DNA of 64,000 nt from Saccharomycopsis fibuligera x Saccharomycopsis cf. fibuligera (lineage: Eukaryota > Ascomycota > Saccharomycetes > Ascoideales > Saccharomycopsidaceae): positions 1,723,501-1,787,500 of the forward strand of contig CP012809.1 in NCBI GenBank assembly GCA_001936135.1. The letters are read 5' to 3'. Within the stretch, counting starts at the first letter, position 1, and each line of letters begins with the position of its first letter. The notes under the pieces are model-generated. The model saw only the letters and a program-made list of their open reading frames with translations. It was not told the origin of the DNA and searched no databases. The translations under genes were made by a program, and so were the position numbers. Shown here piece by piece: positions 52,704-63,667 of the stretch.

Positions 52704-55626
52704 TGGTCAACTGCCAGATTATACGGCGGATGTATCTAGTCCCAGCAAAAACAAGTATTTCTTCAGAACCAGCACCAACACCAGTAATAGCAATGGCATT
52801 GGCACAGCTTCCATCATAAATGCCTCAAATGGTACAAGTAATGACAAACAATATACCAGTCGAAGCAGTCGCACCCTACAAAGATGTTTGGACTTTCTCT
52901 TCAACATCACTGTAGCGTCATCGATATTGCTAATTGAGCTATACTTGTTCCAAATTATCAGTTTTCTTTCACCAACCATCAACAAGTTTGTTTTCCAAAT
53001 GAATTTGAACATTTTGATTGTCGAGATTGCCGTGATTATTCCATCAGTGATTATCTATTGTTTAACGGTGCATTTCTACAAGTTTTATCAAGTGGATTTG
53101 GCAAGAGTGATTTTCAATAATACGAATAATGACTTTTTCCGCAATAGCACTAAACTGCAACAAATCAATTTGATAGCGGGAGCGTTTTTCACATTATGGC
53201 TAGTTTTCATTTCCAATGTTCAAGTCTTGTTTCCTTCTACTCTTAGTCAAGCTGCTGAGCCATTTGAAACCACTACTACAGACAGTATAATTCAAGTGAA
53301 TAATGATAACGATGCTGGCTCAGTGACATATTTGTCCAAATTTTTGATCAATGTTGCATTGATTGGCATTTCAATAATGGGATCGGTTACCGGTTTCAAC
53401 TCAGTGCTTACGCTATATCAAAATTTCATCTTTGCGGTCAAGAATCGCGGCAAGAGTACTAATAGCTATCGTTATGATCAAGCAAATATTTCCAAAGAGG
53501 AAAGAATCATGCTTTTACGACAAAACTTGAAAATGTTGGGGAGAAATTACCAAGAGATTCAGGCTAACTTGGAAGTAAAACAACAACGGTACCAGTATCT
53601 TAAACGAACGATTGGTTTGGATTCATATTCTCAGCAAAATGTTAATGAATTATCTTCTGAAATTAGCAATTTCAAAAATTATTTGTTAATGATAAGTAAC
53701 AATATTGTCAAGACTAGAACGAAAATCAATAATTTGGAATCATCCACTTCGGTGTTTTTTGATATTTTAAATTTAAATTTCACAAAATTCGAAACCAGTT
53801 TGAAGAGAATCATGGTTATTTATTGTTCGTATCGGTTTGCGTCAGTATATTTCATCAAGTTGCCATTCTTAATATACAATTATTTAGCTTTCGCAACGAG
53901 CAGCAGCAGCAGCAGCATCAACAACAATAACGACAATAGTGCATCATCTGGTTTTAATAAGCGGAATCCAACCAGCAATACCCCCTCCTCATTATCAATC
54001 AACTTGAAAAATTACCTTTACAAATCATACTACCAGCAAAATTCCACCGATGAATTGGTGTTACTCAACAAGATTGAAATTTTTATTTCTGCTTGCTTCT
54101 TTTTCAGTTGTTTCACCGGGGTGCTTAATACGTTTAATAATTTGATTCTCGTGTTTTCCAAAATTTCTAACCGCAGAAAATTATTGCAAGATTTCGCATT
54201 GCAGTTCAATAATGGGCAAAGAAGTTTTCAAGAAAGAGCGAAATATAGTAACGTTGGCGATGCTAATGGTATCGACGCTCCTTTGCTTAGCTTGCAAAAC
54301 AAAATCGATGATAATCCATATGGATACAATGCTTCTCCAGTTGCAGCTGCTGGTAATATCGATAATGATGGGGTATCTGTATCTCCGGTTCCCATGTTTC
54401 AAGTTTCAAACCAATCACCCAAATTCAGTAATGGGAATGGTAACATAATCAATGATTCTTTGACTCCTAGAAGAGGCTACTCTAATTCAATTTCTACCGG
54501 ATCAGTAAGAATGCCAAACTTGCAACAACAAAGCGTGCTTACTCCAACGAGATCTGCTGCTCACGCACAAGCGCAAGTTGCTGCTGCTAATATTAACGGA
54601 ACAGGAACGGCAGAACTGTCGCCAATAAAATTCACAAATAACAACAATGGCAATGGCAACGGTAACTCCATAACCACCCATAATTATGCGTCACCCTTGA
54701 GAGAATCTTCCGCGGCATACGGGGACTCACTACGGACTACGGACAGCAATGTCAACATTAGTGATCTCAACCTTGATAATTCCAATGATACCAATAGTAA
54801 TACTAACAGCACTAACACTAATAATAATGGTGTCTACAGTAATAACAAAGGTGTGCAGCTGCTAGCTGAACCATTCAAATTTGCCACTTCTCCACCATAC
54901 TCTGACGTTGACATTGGAGTAGATACCACCGGTGCCGTCACCGCCAATAACATGAATGGCATTTTTACAGTGTCAGCTGCTGCTGCGGCTCCTACTTATA
55001 GCGACACCGTCACGAACAGTACATTCTACCCCTACGCTAATGTCAACAATAATAATACTAGCTTTGCTTCCAGCACAGTCATAACAGGCAAATTGCTGCT
55101 GATGCAACTTCAACTTTGGCGATCTGCCAATATGTTGATCACCAACCTTTTCCAAATAACTCATGACGACCTAGAACAAATGCAATTAATTGCAAACAGT
55201 GAGAAGTTATTGATATCCCAGTTGACGGCAATATACATTATTTCTACATCATTAATGCTAAGATCGACATTTTCGGTGAACTCAATCAACATGATTAATA
55301 ATCTATTCAATGTTTATAGATTTAGTCCTTCTTATTTGGACTACTTGTTTGAATTTTGGTTTGTTGTAGTTAGTGCAATAACGGGGCTAGGGTTGATATT
55401 GGGAAAAAAATTCAAGCACTGGGATAGAGGTAGTTGGTTAGGTGCTGAGTTGGGAATTTTGTTTGAATCGTTTGATGGGTTTGTTTCTGCTGGCGGGGGA
55501 AGCAGTGCTGACAGTGCTGGAGCTGGGGTAAACGGTAATGGGGTTCTTACGGCAGGTGGCAAAGCCTCTGAGGCTGCTGACGAGGAGACGTATATTCAAA
55601 ATAGTGGTGGGTTGAAATATGCTTGA
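52495..55626 (+). CDS. Golgi pH regulator / GPR89 (GPHR, ABA-GPCR) family membrane protein
   Basis: A 1043-aa polytopic membrane protein. Hydrophobic segments cluster in an N-terminal block (about 8-35, 135-290 and 300-335) and a C-terminal block that holds the family core: VTGFNSVLTLYQNF, the helical hairpin ERIMLLRQNLKMLGRNYQEIQANLEV, FETSLKRIMVIYCSYRFASV, and the final SEKLLISQLTAIYIISTSLMLRSTFSV ... SYLDYLFEFWFVVVSAITGL. Human GPHR/GPR89 is an anion channel or regulator needed for Golgi acidification; plant relatives are GTG proteins. Unlike those (about 450 aa), this copy carries long low-complexity loops: a CAG-encoded run of 16 Gln (residues 56-71) and a Ser/Asn/Ala-rich loop of about 300 residues between conserved parts. 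The first ATG is 52495; upstream open frame begins at TTG. Function is inferred from the family. Confidence 0.8.
52660..52707 (+). repeat. (CAG)16 tract encoding polyglutamine
   Basis: A pure CAG run in the GPHR-like gene encodes Gln56-Gln71, between the first membrane segment and the next conserved part. Pure CAG runs are prone to length change. Confidence 0.95.
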
Positions 55627-55829
55627 TATAAAGTTTCTTGTTCAAATTGATTGGATTCTTTTCTTTTACTTCTTTCCGCATTTGCTTGTTAATTTGTCTC
55701 ATTTTCACTTTCTATTCTAGTTTCATCCAAACAATTTTCTGTATTGCGCCACTATTGAATATCAAAGGTTTTTTAGTATTTCTGTTTTATTTATTCTACT
55801 TCACCATACTATTGTCCTTAATTTTCTGT

Positions 55830-55854
55830 TTATATATATATATATATATATATA
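55830..55854. repeat. (TA)12 microsatellite
   Basis: A pure TA run about 200 bp after the stop of the GPHR-like gene. Confidence 0.95.
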
Positions 55855-55920
55855 GTTAACTCCCTTCTATGTTTAATGATTATTATTCAAGCATCTTACC
55901 ATTGATTTGAGTTTAATTCC

Positions 55921-55954
55921 CATTTTCATTTTCATTTTCATTTTCATTTTCATT
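55921..55954. repeat. (CATTTT)5 repeat
   Basis: Five exact six-base units in the convergent gap between the GPHR-like gene and VPS5. Confidence 0.95.
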
Positions 55955-56649
55955 CTTACTTCTCACTTGGCATTATTTTTGGCGTTTCAATAATCTTTAT
56001 TTTTAATCTCTTCATATTTTATTGTTTCTACAACTTGTTTTCATTACTCATTTTTAATTGTTTTATTTGTTTATGTTTATCTTTTAAATAGCCTTGTTTT
56101 ATACCTGCTTTCTTTCAGCTGTTCAATAATTTATTTTGTTTTAATATTATTTTAATTTTTTGGTAATTTTTGCTTTCTCTTCTGTTGTGATTGTGGTCGC
56201 GAATTTTTCCCAGCAATATTTAACTTTGAGATTTTTAGCTTGACTTTCACTTTATTACTTTGATGCTTTTTCCATCGGGATAGTTTTACTATTGGATCAG
56301 CATGTAATATCATCTTATTCAGTCCCATGCATCTCCTTTATGATTTATAACTTGCATTCATTATGAGTTTCAAGTATAAGCTATATGCATACAATAGCGT
56401 TGCATATTTAGCAGAAAAAAATCTAGAAACTTCGGAATTGTATTATTTACTTTTTTTTAATAGCATAACAAAACAAACAGAACAAACAGAACATAAAGAA
56501 ACATGAGAAACGCAAAAAGCCTTGATATGAAAACGGAACATGGTAATGAACAAACCACAAAAAGTTATGAATTAAATATAAACTAGGAAAATAGGTTCTG
56601 GAAAAGAAAATATATAATAAAATGAAATTAAAAGATGTACACAAATAGA

Positions 56650-58953
56650 TCACTTCGCCTCGTCAAAGCTTACTTCCTCCACTTCATCTAATTTTTGTCT
56701 ATCGTAAAAAGTTTCCCATAATTCAATTGCTTCTTTTTGACTCTCAATCAAACTTTCCAAAAACGTTTCCACTGAATTTCTAAAGTCGTCAATTTTTTCG
56801 AACTCAAACTTGTTTAATTCCTTCTTTATCGTATTGGATACATTATCATACTTTACTTTCAAATTCAAGTTTTTTTGCTCATAGGCTGCCACTTCTCTCT
56901 TCATTGCTTCGATTTTGTCCACTTGATTGCGGTGGTTTCTTATAGTTTTTTCTAATGAGGCTTGCTTTTTGTTCAATTCGTAATCTGCATTTGTTGTAGC
57001 AGCCAATGCTTTGTGGCGTTGCGAGAAAATTGCCCTGATGGATCCCAAAATCCGAATGTACTCATCAAGAACTGATCCTAAAGTTATCAAATCTTGCAAA
57101 CTTTGTCTTTCCAATAACTCTTTAATACGATGCTGTGTTTGTGCAAACGAACTAAGTAACACGTTAGAAGATTTTGAAGTTTCGATTTCCGCAAGGGCTA
57201 AAAGAGCATTAGCAAATTCGTCAGTAACATTACTTAATTCATTTCTCTGTTGCACAATCAATTCAAAGTTTTTATAAAAAGCCTTCAATTGCATATCTAA
57301 ATCTTCAACATATGCTTTTTGGTCCAAAAAGTACTCATCATTATCCGTAACTTTGGTTGAAAATGAAAAAGCACCACCCAAGGCGCTCATGAATCCACCA
57401 CCTGAACTGCCTGAGCCGGCAGATCCACCAGCAGATTCATAATCATCTGTAGCATTTGAAGCTCCAGAACCAGTGATTTTTTCTCGTTCTTTGGACTCAG
57501 CGCTAAAGTTGCTAGATTGTAGAAACATCAAAAAATCAGGATCTTTTTGTAGTATGGCATTGCTAGCAATTTTTTGCAACATTTTCTCTAAAGCAAATCT
57601 TCTGCTTTCGATGAATTGTTCGTTAAATCTTCCCACTGCTTGCTTTGATGGCGGCGGAGGTATTATAAAACCTTGGTTGTTTGCTTGTAATTGATGATAA
57701 AGCCATCTGAAGTCTTTGTAACGACGAGTCACCACCACTTCATCAGAATTTAGTAATTTGGTTGATGATGCAGCTCGAACAGTGTACACTATATGAGCAG
57801 AAGTCAAATCGCCAACTTTGGTTGGGTCACCCACGTTGACTTCGAGTGGTTCAACTTCACCTTCAGGTTCAGGTTTCTTTGGTAAATTTTTCTGATACTT
57901 GTCCTGTTCCTTTTTTTGAAAATACTCGCCAATTTGTGCACTCAAGGCAGGATTATCGGTAAGTTTTTTGTGATTGACAGAAATAGGTTTTTGAATATTG
58001 TATAGTGGGGCATCTGCAGACTGGACAAGTTTCTCAGCTGGCGTTGGCTTCTTTGAATCGTTGTCTTCGTCAGCATTGTTGTTGTTTTCAGAGATGGTTA
58101 AGTTTTTCTTCAAAGATTCGCCTAGTGGTCCCAATGGATTAGAGTCAATACCAGCACCAGAAGTACTGCTATCAGCGTGGTTAGCTTGTCTTGAGCTTAG
58201 CAGTGTAGTAGTGGCAGCAGTAGTGGCAGCAGCGGTGGTTTCGGTGGAGTCGTTTGCAGAGTTCGTTGCAGTAGCAGCGTGCTGTTTATTACGACGAACT
58301 CTTGGAGCTTTGAACATTTTTATTGGAGCACTACTGTATTTCTTTACCGTTTTCGGCTCATTAATATTGATATCGTTTGAATTAGCAGAAAATAAATTAA
58401 ATTTACTATCTTGAGAATCGGAAGCATTGAACAATGACTCGTTTTTATTAACATGTTGCGGTTCTTTCGACACAGTGGCAAACGCAGAAGTATTTAGTGG
58501 AGCATCGTCAATGTCCTTGGTCAAAGAAGACAACAATGTCTGGTTTTTCACCTTGGATTCGTTGTTAATGCTCTTAGTGGCTTCTGTGGAAGCATTGTCA
58601 TTGTTATTGTAATTCTCAGGGGTCTGGTAGTGTGAGTTAGCTGAAGTAATATTTGTGCCAGCAGTGTTCACTTCTGGGTTGATGGGAGATGAGTTGTAAT
58701 CGTAAAGCCCACTATGCGCATCCAAATGAGACAAATGAGTGTTATTATGATTATCTTCTACATCTTCATCCTCGTTTTGATGCTGTTCATCATCATTGTG
58801 CTCTTCATGTCTTGACTGGTTTGGCGAATCATCATCATCGAATGATGGAGGAGCAAATTCGTCACTTTGAAGAATGTTTGGTAACCTGGAGGTGAACGGG
58901 GAGTCAGAATAGACGTCGTCCCAATGCGAGGCAGTGAGATCTTCGTCAGCCAT
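56650..58953 (-). CDS. VPS5: Sorting nexin VPS5, retromer PX-BAR subunit
   Basis: A 767-aa sorting nexin that works with Vps17 in the membrane-bending half of the retromer, returning receptors such as Vps10 from endosomes to the Golgi. The PX domain (about 368-483) has the PI3P-binding RRYKDF motif, the Pro-rich loop IIPPPPSKQ and the RRFALEKMLQKIASN helix. A Vps5/SNX1-type BAR region follows (about 540-765: NDEYFLDQKAYVEDLDMQLKAFYKNFELIVQQRNELSN and EKIDDFRNSVETFLESLIESQKEAIELWETFYD). The first 360 residues are acidic and Asn/Ser/Thr-rich, as in S. cerevisiae Vps5 (675 aa) but longer. Start is the first ATG, 58953 (MADEDLTASHWDDVYSDSPF); the frame extends two codons up to a TTG. It is on the same strand as CDC21, 380 bp downstream of that gene. 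Confidence 0.95.
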   Translation of the reverse strand: MADEDLTASHWDDVYSDSPFTSRLPNILQSDEFAPPSFDDDDSPNQSRHEEHNDDEQHQNEDEDVEDNHNNTHLSHLDAHSGLYDYNSSPINPEVNTAGTNITSANSHYQTPENYNNNDNASTEATKSINNESKVKNQTLLSSLTKDIDDAPLNTSAFATVSKEPQHVNKNESLFNASDSQDSKFNLFSANSNDININEPKTVKKYSSAPIKMFKAPRVRRNKQHAATATNSANDSTETTAAATTAATTTLLSSRQANHADSSTSGAGIDSNPLGPLGESLKKNLTISENNNNADEDNDSKKPTPAEKLVQSADAPLYNIQKPISVNHKKLTDNPALSAQIGEYFQKKEQDKYQKNLPKKPEPEGEVEPLEVNVGDPTKVGDLTSAHIVYTVRAASSTKLLNSDEVVVTRRYKDFRWLYHQLQANNQGFIIPPPPSKQAVGRFNEQFIESRRFALEKMLQKIASNAILQKDPDFLMFLQSSNFSAESKEREKITGSGASNATDDYESAGGSAGSGSSGGGFMSALGGAFSFSTKVTDNDEYFLDQKAYVEDLDMQLKAFYKNFELIVQQRNELSNVTDEFANALLALAEIETSKSSNVLLSSFAQTQHRIKELLERQSLQDLITLGSVLDEYIRILGSIRAIFSQRHKALAATTNADYELNKKQASLEKTIRNHRNQVDKIEAMKREVAAYEQKNLNLKVKYDNVSNTIKKELNKFEFEKIDDFRNSVETFLESLIESQKEAIELWETFYDRQKLDEVEEVSFDEAK

Positions 58954-59333
58954 TTGCAAAGTATTCTATAGTAATTATTAAAAAATGGATAAATGAGTGT
59001 TCTTGGGATGACAACAAGAACAACAAGAACAACAACAGCAGATAGAAGCTTCAATAGCGGCGATGTGATGTCTTTCTGTAGCAGGTGTTTGGCCAGGCTG
59101 TATACTGACTGGAGTTGTGTGCTTTGTTAGCAGAAAATCGCCGTTTTTGACAGTGCAGGGTAACACACGAAGCTAATTTTATACTCGATAAGCATATAGC
59201 TACTACGTTATGATGGACATGTCAAAACAATGTCAGCTTGCAGTGTGTTGTAAAATACAGAAAATTCTATGCTTCTACGAAAGGAATAAACCGTAATAAA
59301 AACCCTTTATTAGAATATATCAAAAAAACCCAA
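58954..59333. other. Short intergenic region between CDC21 and VPS5
   Basis: A 380 bp gap holding the CDC21 3' end and VPS5 promoter, with an ACAACAAGA repeat (59014-59038). Nothing else recognisable. Confidence 0.7.
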
Positions 59334-60347
<1,014 letters not shown>

Positions 60348-60442
60348 CTATAATATGGTCAGTACAAGAAGGATAAGATGATGTGAAATGAGATTAGTAA
60401 GAGTTGAATATTATAGAAGAAAATAAATAAAGATTTGAAAAG

Positions 60443-60448
60443 ACGCGT
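60443..60448. promoter_or_regulatory. MCB element ACGCGT upstream of CDC21
   Basis: A perfect Mlu I cell-cycle box about 185 bp upstream of the CDC21 start codon. In S. cerevisiae and relatives MBF (Mbp1-Swi6) binds this motif to switch on dTMP-synthesis genes at G1/S. The motif is palindromic, so orientation is not informative. Confidence 0.7.
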
Positions 60449-60514
60449 AACTTTTTGATTTTTTTAATCTCCGAAAAATTGAAAAAAAAAAAAATAAAAT
60501 AAAAAAAGGAAATC

Positions 60515-60525
60515 ACGCGCCGCGT
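60515..60525. promoter_or_regulatory. Paired MCB-like half sites ACGCG-C-CGCGT
   Basis: ACGCG (60515-60519) and CGCGT (60521-60525) face each other with one base between, about 255-265 bp upstream of the CDC21 ATG and 67 bp from the perfect ACGCGT. Likely a second MBF site. Confidence 0.55.
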
Positions 60526-61006
60526 TTCTCTTTTAAGCTACGCTGTGCACTACTGTGTTCTCAACGCTTAACAAAGATAAGTGAATTGAGTCATTAGCTT
60601 CAAGTCCTGTATAAAATAAGTCCAAGCTGACAAATTTTACCACCACCACAACCACCACACTTGCTCTTCTTCCTTGGTCCCGAGGTTATGTGTCTATCTA
60701 AAGGTAAATACAGGTGCGGAATTTCCGTACTTACAAGAATAACTCCCGGTCAGGATCATGTGAACTCACCGCTTTCCGTCACCTACGGAACCGCCGCGAC
60801 GGATTTATGAATTTTGTTTGCCAGAGACGCAATTGACACAGCAGCGAATCACCAAAATACGGTGATCCATTTCGATATGCATTGTAATGATCAATTGCTA
60901 AAGTAATTACAACAGTCTTCCAAAAGTCAATATCAACTGATCTGCCTAGTCGCTGGTCATCACCTTCACAGCAACTAGCACAATAGCGATAGCAACAGTA
61001 ATAGCA

Positions 61007-62413
61007 ATGACTGACTTGACTCCATTTTTCAATCAGTGTGTCCAGATATACAACGAAGGCAATCAAGAAATCATCCAAAGAAAGCAAAAACACAGAGAAC
61101 AGCAGCAACAGCAGCAGAAGCAAAAAGGAATTGGCCCCAATGCTAGTAGTGATGGTGTAAACAATTTATACGTGAAAGATACATTTAATAAAGAATGTAA
61201 AGAGTTATATAACGAGATTATTGGTCTAGGTGGGCTAGTTGCGTCTGTTAAGCCTAGTTATTTGCTTTCTATGAATGCATTAAAAGATTATGCTACTGAC
61301 AGTGATGATGATAATGATGAGAGCGAATATGATGATGAAGATGAAGATGAAGACCTCGATGATTTGAACTACGTGCCCTCAAGTACAAAATCTCGTGCAT
61401 CAACGGCAGCAGCAGCAACTGTGGGATCTAAAAAAGCCAAGATTAAGAAGCCCATAAAGGCCAACTTCACTGAAGAAGAAAGGGATATGTTTGATTCTCA
61501 GTCTAACCTCCTCTTACACAAATTCAATCAAAAGTTGAATCACTTGGAAAACTATGAATCCAAAAGATCAGAGAATTTGTGGTTTAGCAAAGAATTCAAT
61601 AACACTGATTTGAATCAGCACCAACAAGACACAACTATTGGCAGCAGATTTGCACTAGTTAAAAATTACATCACATTCACATTCAAGAAGGAAGATTATC
61701 AAAATTTGAATAAAACCATTCACAGTCACCGTGAAGGGATGTTGAGCTCATTGTCTCAACAATTGAAGAAAATTTCTACAGAGTTGGGAAATATGCAATC
61801 GGTTCGTTTGAATAGAAAATTGGAAGAGAAGTCAAATGAGTTGCATTTGTTAAATAATAATGATTTATCTGAACAAATAGCAGTGGCTCAAGCTGCGAAG
61901 GATGCAATGTCAAAAAACTTGGAAAACAGAGATACCAACAATAGCAATAACTTAGCTTCTGCCGGTTTGGGTAGTAACGATCCTGCAGCAGACACCGCTC
62001 CAACATTATCCTACAACGAGCAATTACAAATTGACAACAACGATGACGAAAACCTTCGAGAATACCAGTCCACCATCTCTTCGCTTTCCCAGACCCAATT
62101 GAAAAAACTAGAGCTAGAAAATTCTGAACTTCTTTCAAACAAACTCAACGAATTGCAAAAAGTGAAAAACTTACAAAAATCTGCCTCTGATATCGCTAAT
62201 CTTCAACGGGAATTATCCATTCACGTGGAGACTCAAGCCGAGCAAATTAAGAGTTTACAAGATGATCAAGAGATGGCAGAGATGGATGTGTTGAAGGGAA
62301 ACCGGGAGTTGAAGAGCGCTAAATTGAAGAGCAGAAGATCAAGCTTGATTATCATTTGGGCCTCTGTGATTTTGGGATTTTTGTTGTTGTTTTTTGATGC
62401 GGTTATTATATAA
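61007..62413 (+). CDS. UFE1: ER t-SNARE UFE1 (syntaxin 18 family)
   Basis: A 468-aa Qa-SNARE of the endoplasmic reticulum needed for fusion of Golgi-derived COPI vesicles and homotypic ER fusion. The N-terminus MTDLTPFFNQCVQIYNEG is the syntaxin-18/Ufe1 start motif. The middle contains an acidic run (about 98-122) and NFTEEERDMFDSQSNLLL. The C-terminal SNARE helix (about 380-440: KSASDIANLQRELSIHVETQAEQIKSLQDDQEMAEMDVLKGNRELK) has the central Gln expected of a Q-SNARE, and a single C-terminal transmembrane anchor follows (about 449-467, IIIWASVILGFLLLFFDAVII). It is longer than S. cerevisiae Ufe1 (346 aa) because of polyGln and Asn/Asp-rich inserts. ATG at 61007 is well supported. Confidence 0.92.
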   Translation: MTDLTPFFNQCVQIYNEGNQEIIQRKQKHREQQQQQQKQKGIGPNASSDGVNNLYVKDTFNKECKELYNEIIGLGGLVASVKPSYLLSMNALKDYATDSDDDNDESEYDDEDEDEDLDDLNYVPSSTKSRASTAAAATVGSKKAKIKKPIKANFTEEERDMFDSQSNLLLHKFNQKLNHLENYESKRSENLWFSKEFNNTDLNQHQQDTTIGSRFALVKNYITFTFKKEDYQNLNKTIHSHREGMLSSLSQQLKKISTELGNMQSVRLNRKLEEKSNELHLLNNNDLSEQIAVAQAAKDAMSKNLENRDTNNSNNLASAGLGSNDPAADTAPTLSYNEQLQIDNNDDENLREYQSTISSLSQTQLKKLELENSELLSNKLNELQKVKNLQKSASDIANLQRELSIHVETQAEQIKSLQDDQEMAEMDVLKGNRELKSAKLKSRRSSLIIIWASVILGFLLLFFDAVII

Positions 62414-63667
62414 TTTGAGAATAGGCTTGCTTGCCTCATTATTGAATAAAAAACAAAAAGGGTAAATCTTTGTAATAATGACGATATCAATTAATAACTG
62501 TAAGGGAAAATAAATCATCACATTAATTGATAAATGTTAACTAGTGAGAAGAACCAAGTAAATTATAGATAGAAAATATATAAAATAAGGTAAGATAAAA
62601 TAAAATAAATAAAACTAAAGAATAAGAAAAGAAAAGAAAACCCCAAACAGAAAGAAAAGAAGACAAAAAGGCAAGTTGAAAAGGTTGACAAAAGACTAAA
62701 AAATGTAAAAATTATATTAAATTTCAAGGTAAAGGTAAAGGTGAAAGTAAATTTAAGAGAAACAATCAAGCAATAAACAATCAAAAAATTGAGCGAACAA
62801 AGAAACAAACAGGGCAAAAAATAAAAAAAAAAGGTTTAAAAAAAAAAAAAAGGTTGTGAAAATTATTTTATCATAAAAAATCAAAATGTTTGAGCTCACA
62901 AACGATCCCAGTTCAATTTGGTTTAGCGGACAATATTAGTGTGAAGTAACCTATTGAACTGCGTAACTGTACAAATGAATAAATGATATTGAAAGCAGAT
63001 GAACGCAAAGCAAGCCAAAGCAGCCCAAACCGAAACAAACCGAAACAGAGTAAAAACCAAAGCAAAAGGAAAAAAAAATCAGTTCAATTCAAATTTAAAA
63101 AGTCAACGTCCTTGGAATCCTATAGCAACAATGCACTACGGTAAACAAGAAATGTCAGCAGGCAGAACAGTATTATAAGACTTTGTGAAATGCGATTGAG
63201 AAAGAACAAAAATTCAATAATATAATATTAATGAATAGTAGATAATGCTTGCTTATTGACTGGCTGGCAGTGCTGATTGATTTGATTTGATCTGCTTGAA
63301 TCTGGTTTTTTTTTTTTTTTTTTTTACCTTTTTTGATTTGCTGCTTCTTTTTGTCTATCTAGAACTTATAACTTAGAATGTATGTATGTATGTGTCGGGA
63401 ATTAAGTTATATTTTCAAAAAAGTAAGACAATGGTTATTGTTGTTGTGAAGTGAATATGTTTTTGTTAAGTCAAATTTTACTGCTTAGTGCTAAGTGACT
63501 CCACCAAAGCAATTGTTTTGTCTGTTACTTGAAAACCTTACACTGTTTGTTTGTTTTTTCATTTTTTGTATTCCTTTTTTTCCATTTCTTCTCATTTTTC
63601 TTCAATTTTTTTCTTTTTCAATGTTTGATTTTTCTTGTTGATTCTTCTTTAGATAAACATAGCCAAC
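62414..63667. other. 1.25 kb convergent intergenic region (UFE1 / RSR1 3' ends)
   Basis: AT-rich with A-rich runs at 62580-62640 and 62820-62855, a GGTAAA-type short repeat (62727-62744), and a 20-nt poly(T) run (63306-63325). No gene seen. Confidence 0.7.

Larger units (their letters stand above)
55627..56649. other. 1.0 kb convergent intergenic region (GPHR-like / VPS5 3' ends)
   Basis: AT-rich with an AT dinucleotide microsatellite (55830-55854) and a six-base repeat CATTTT (55921-55954). No gene seen; it should hold two 3' UTRs. Confidence 0.7.
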
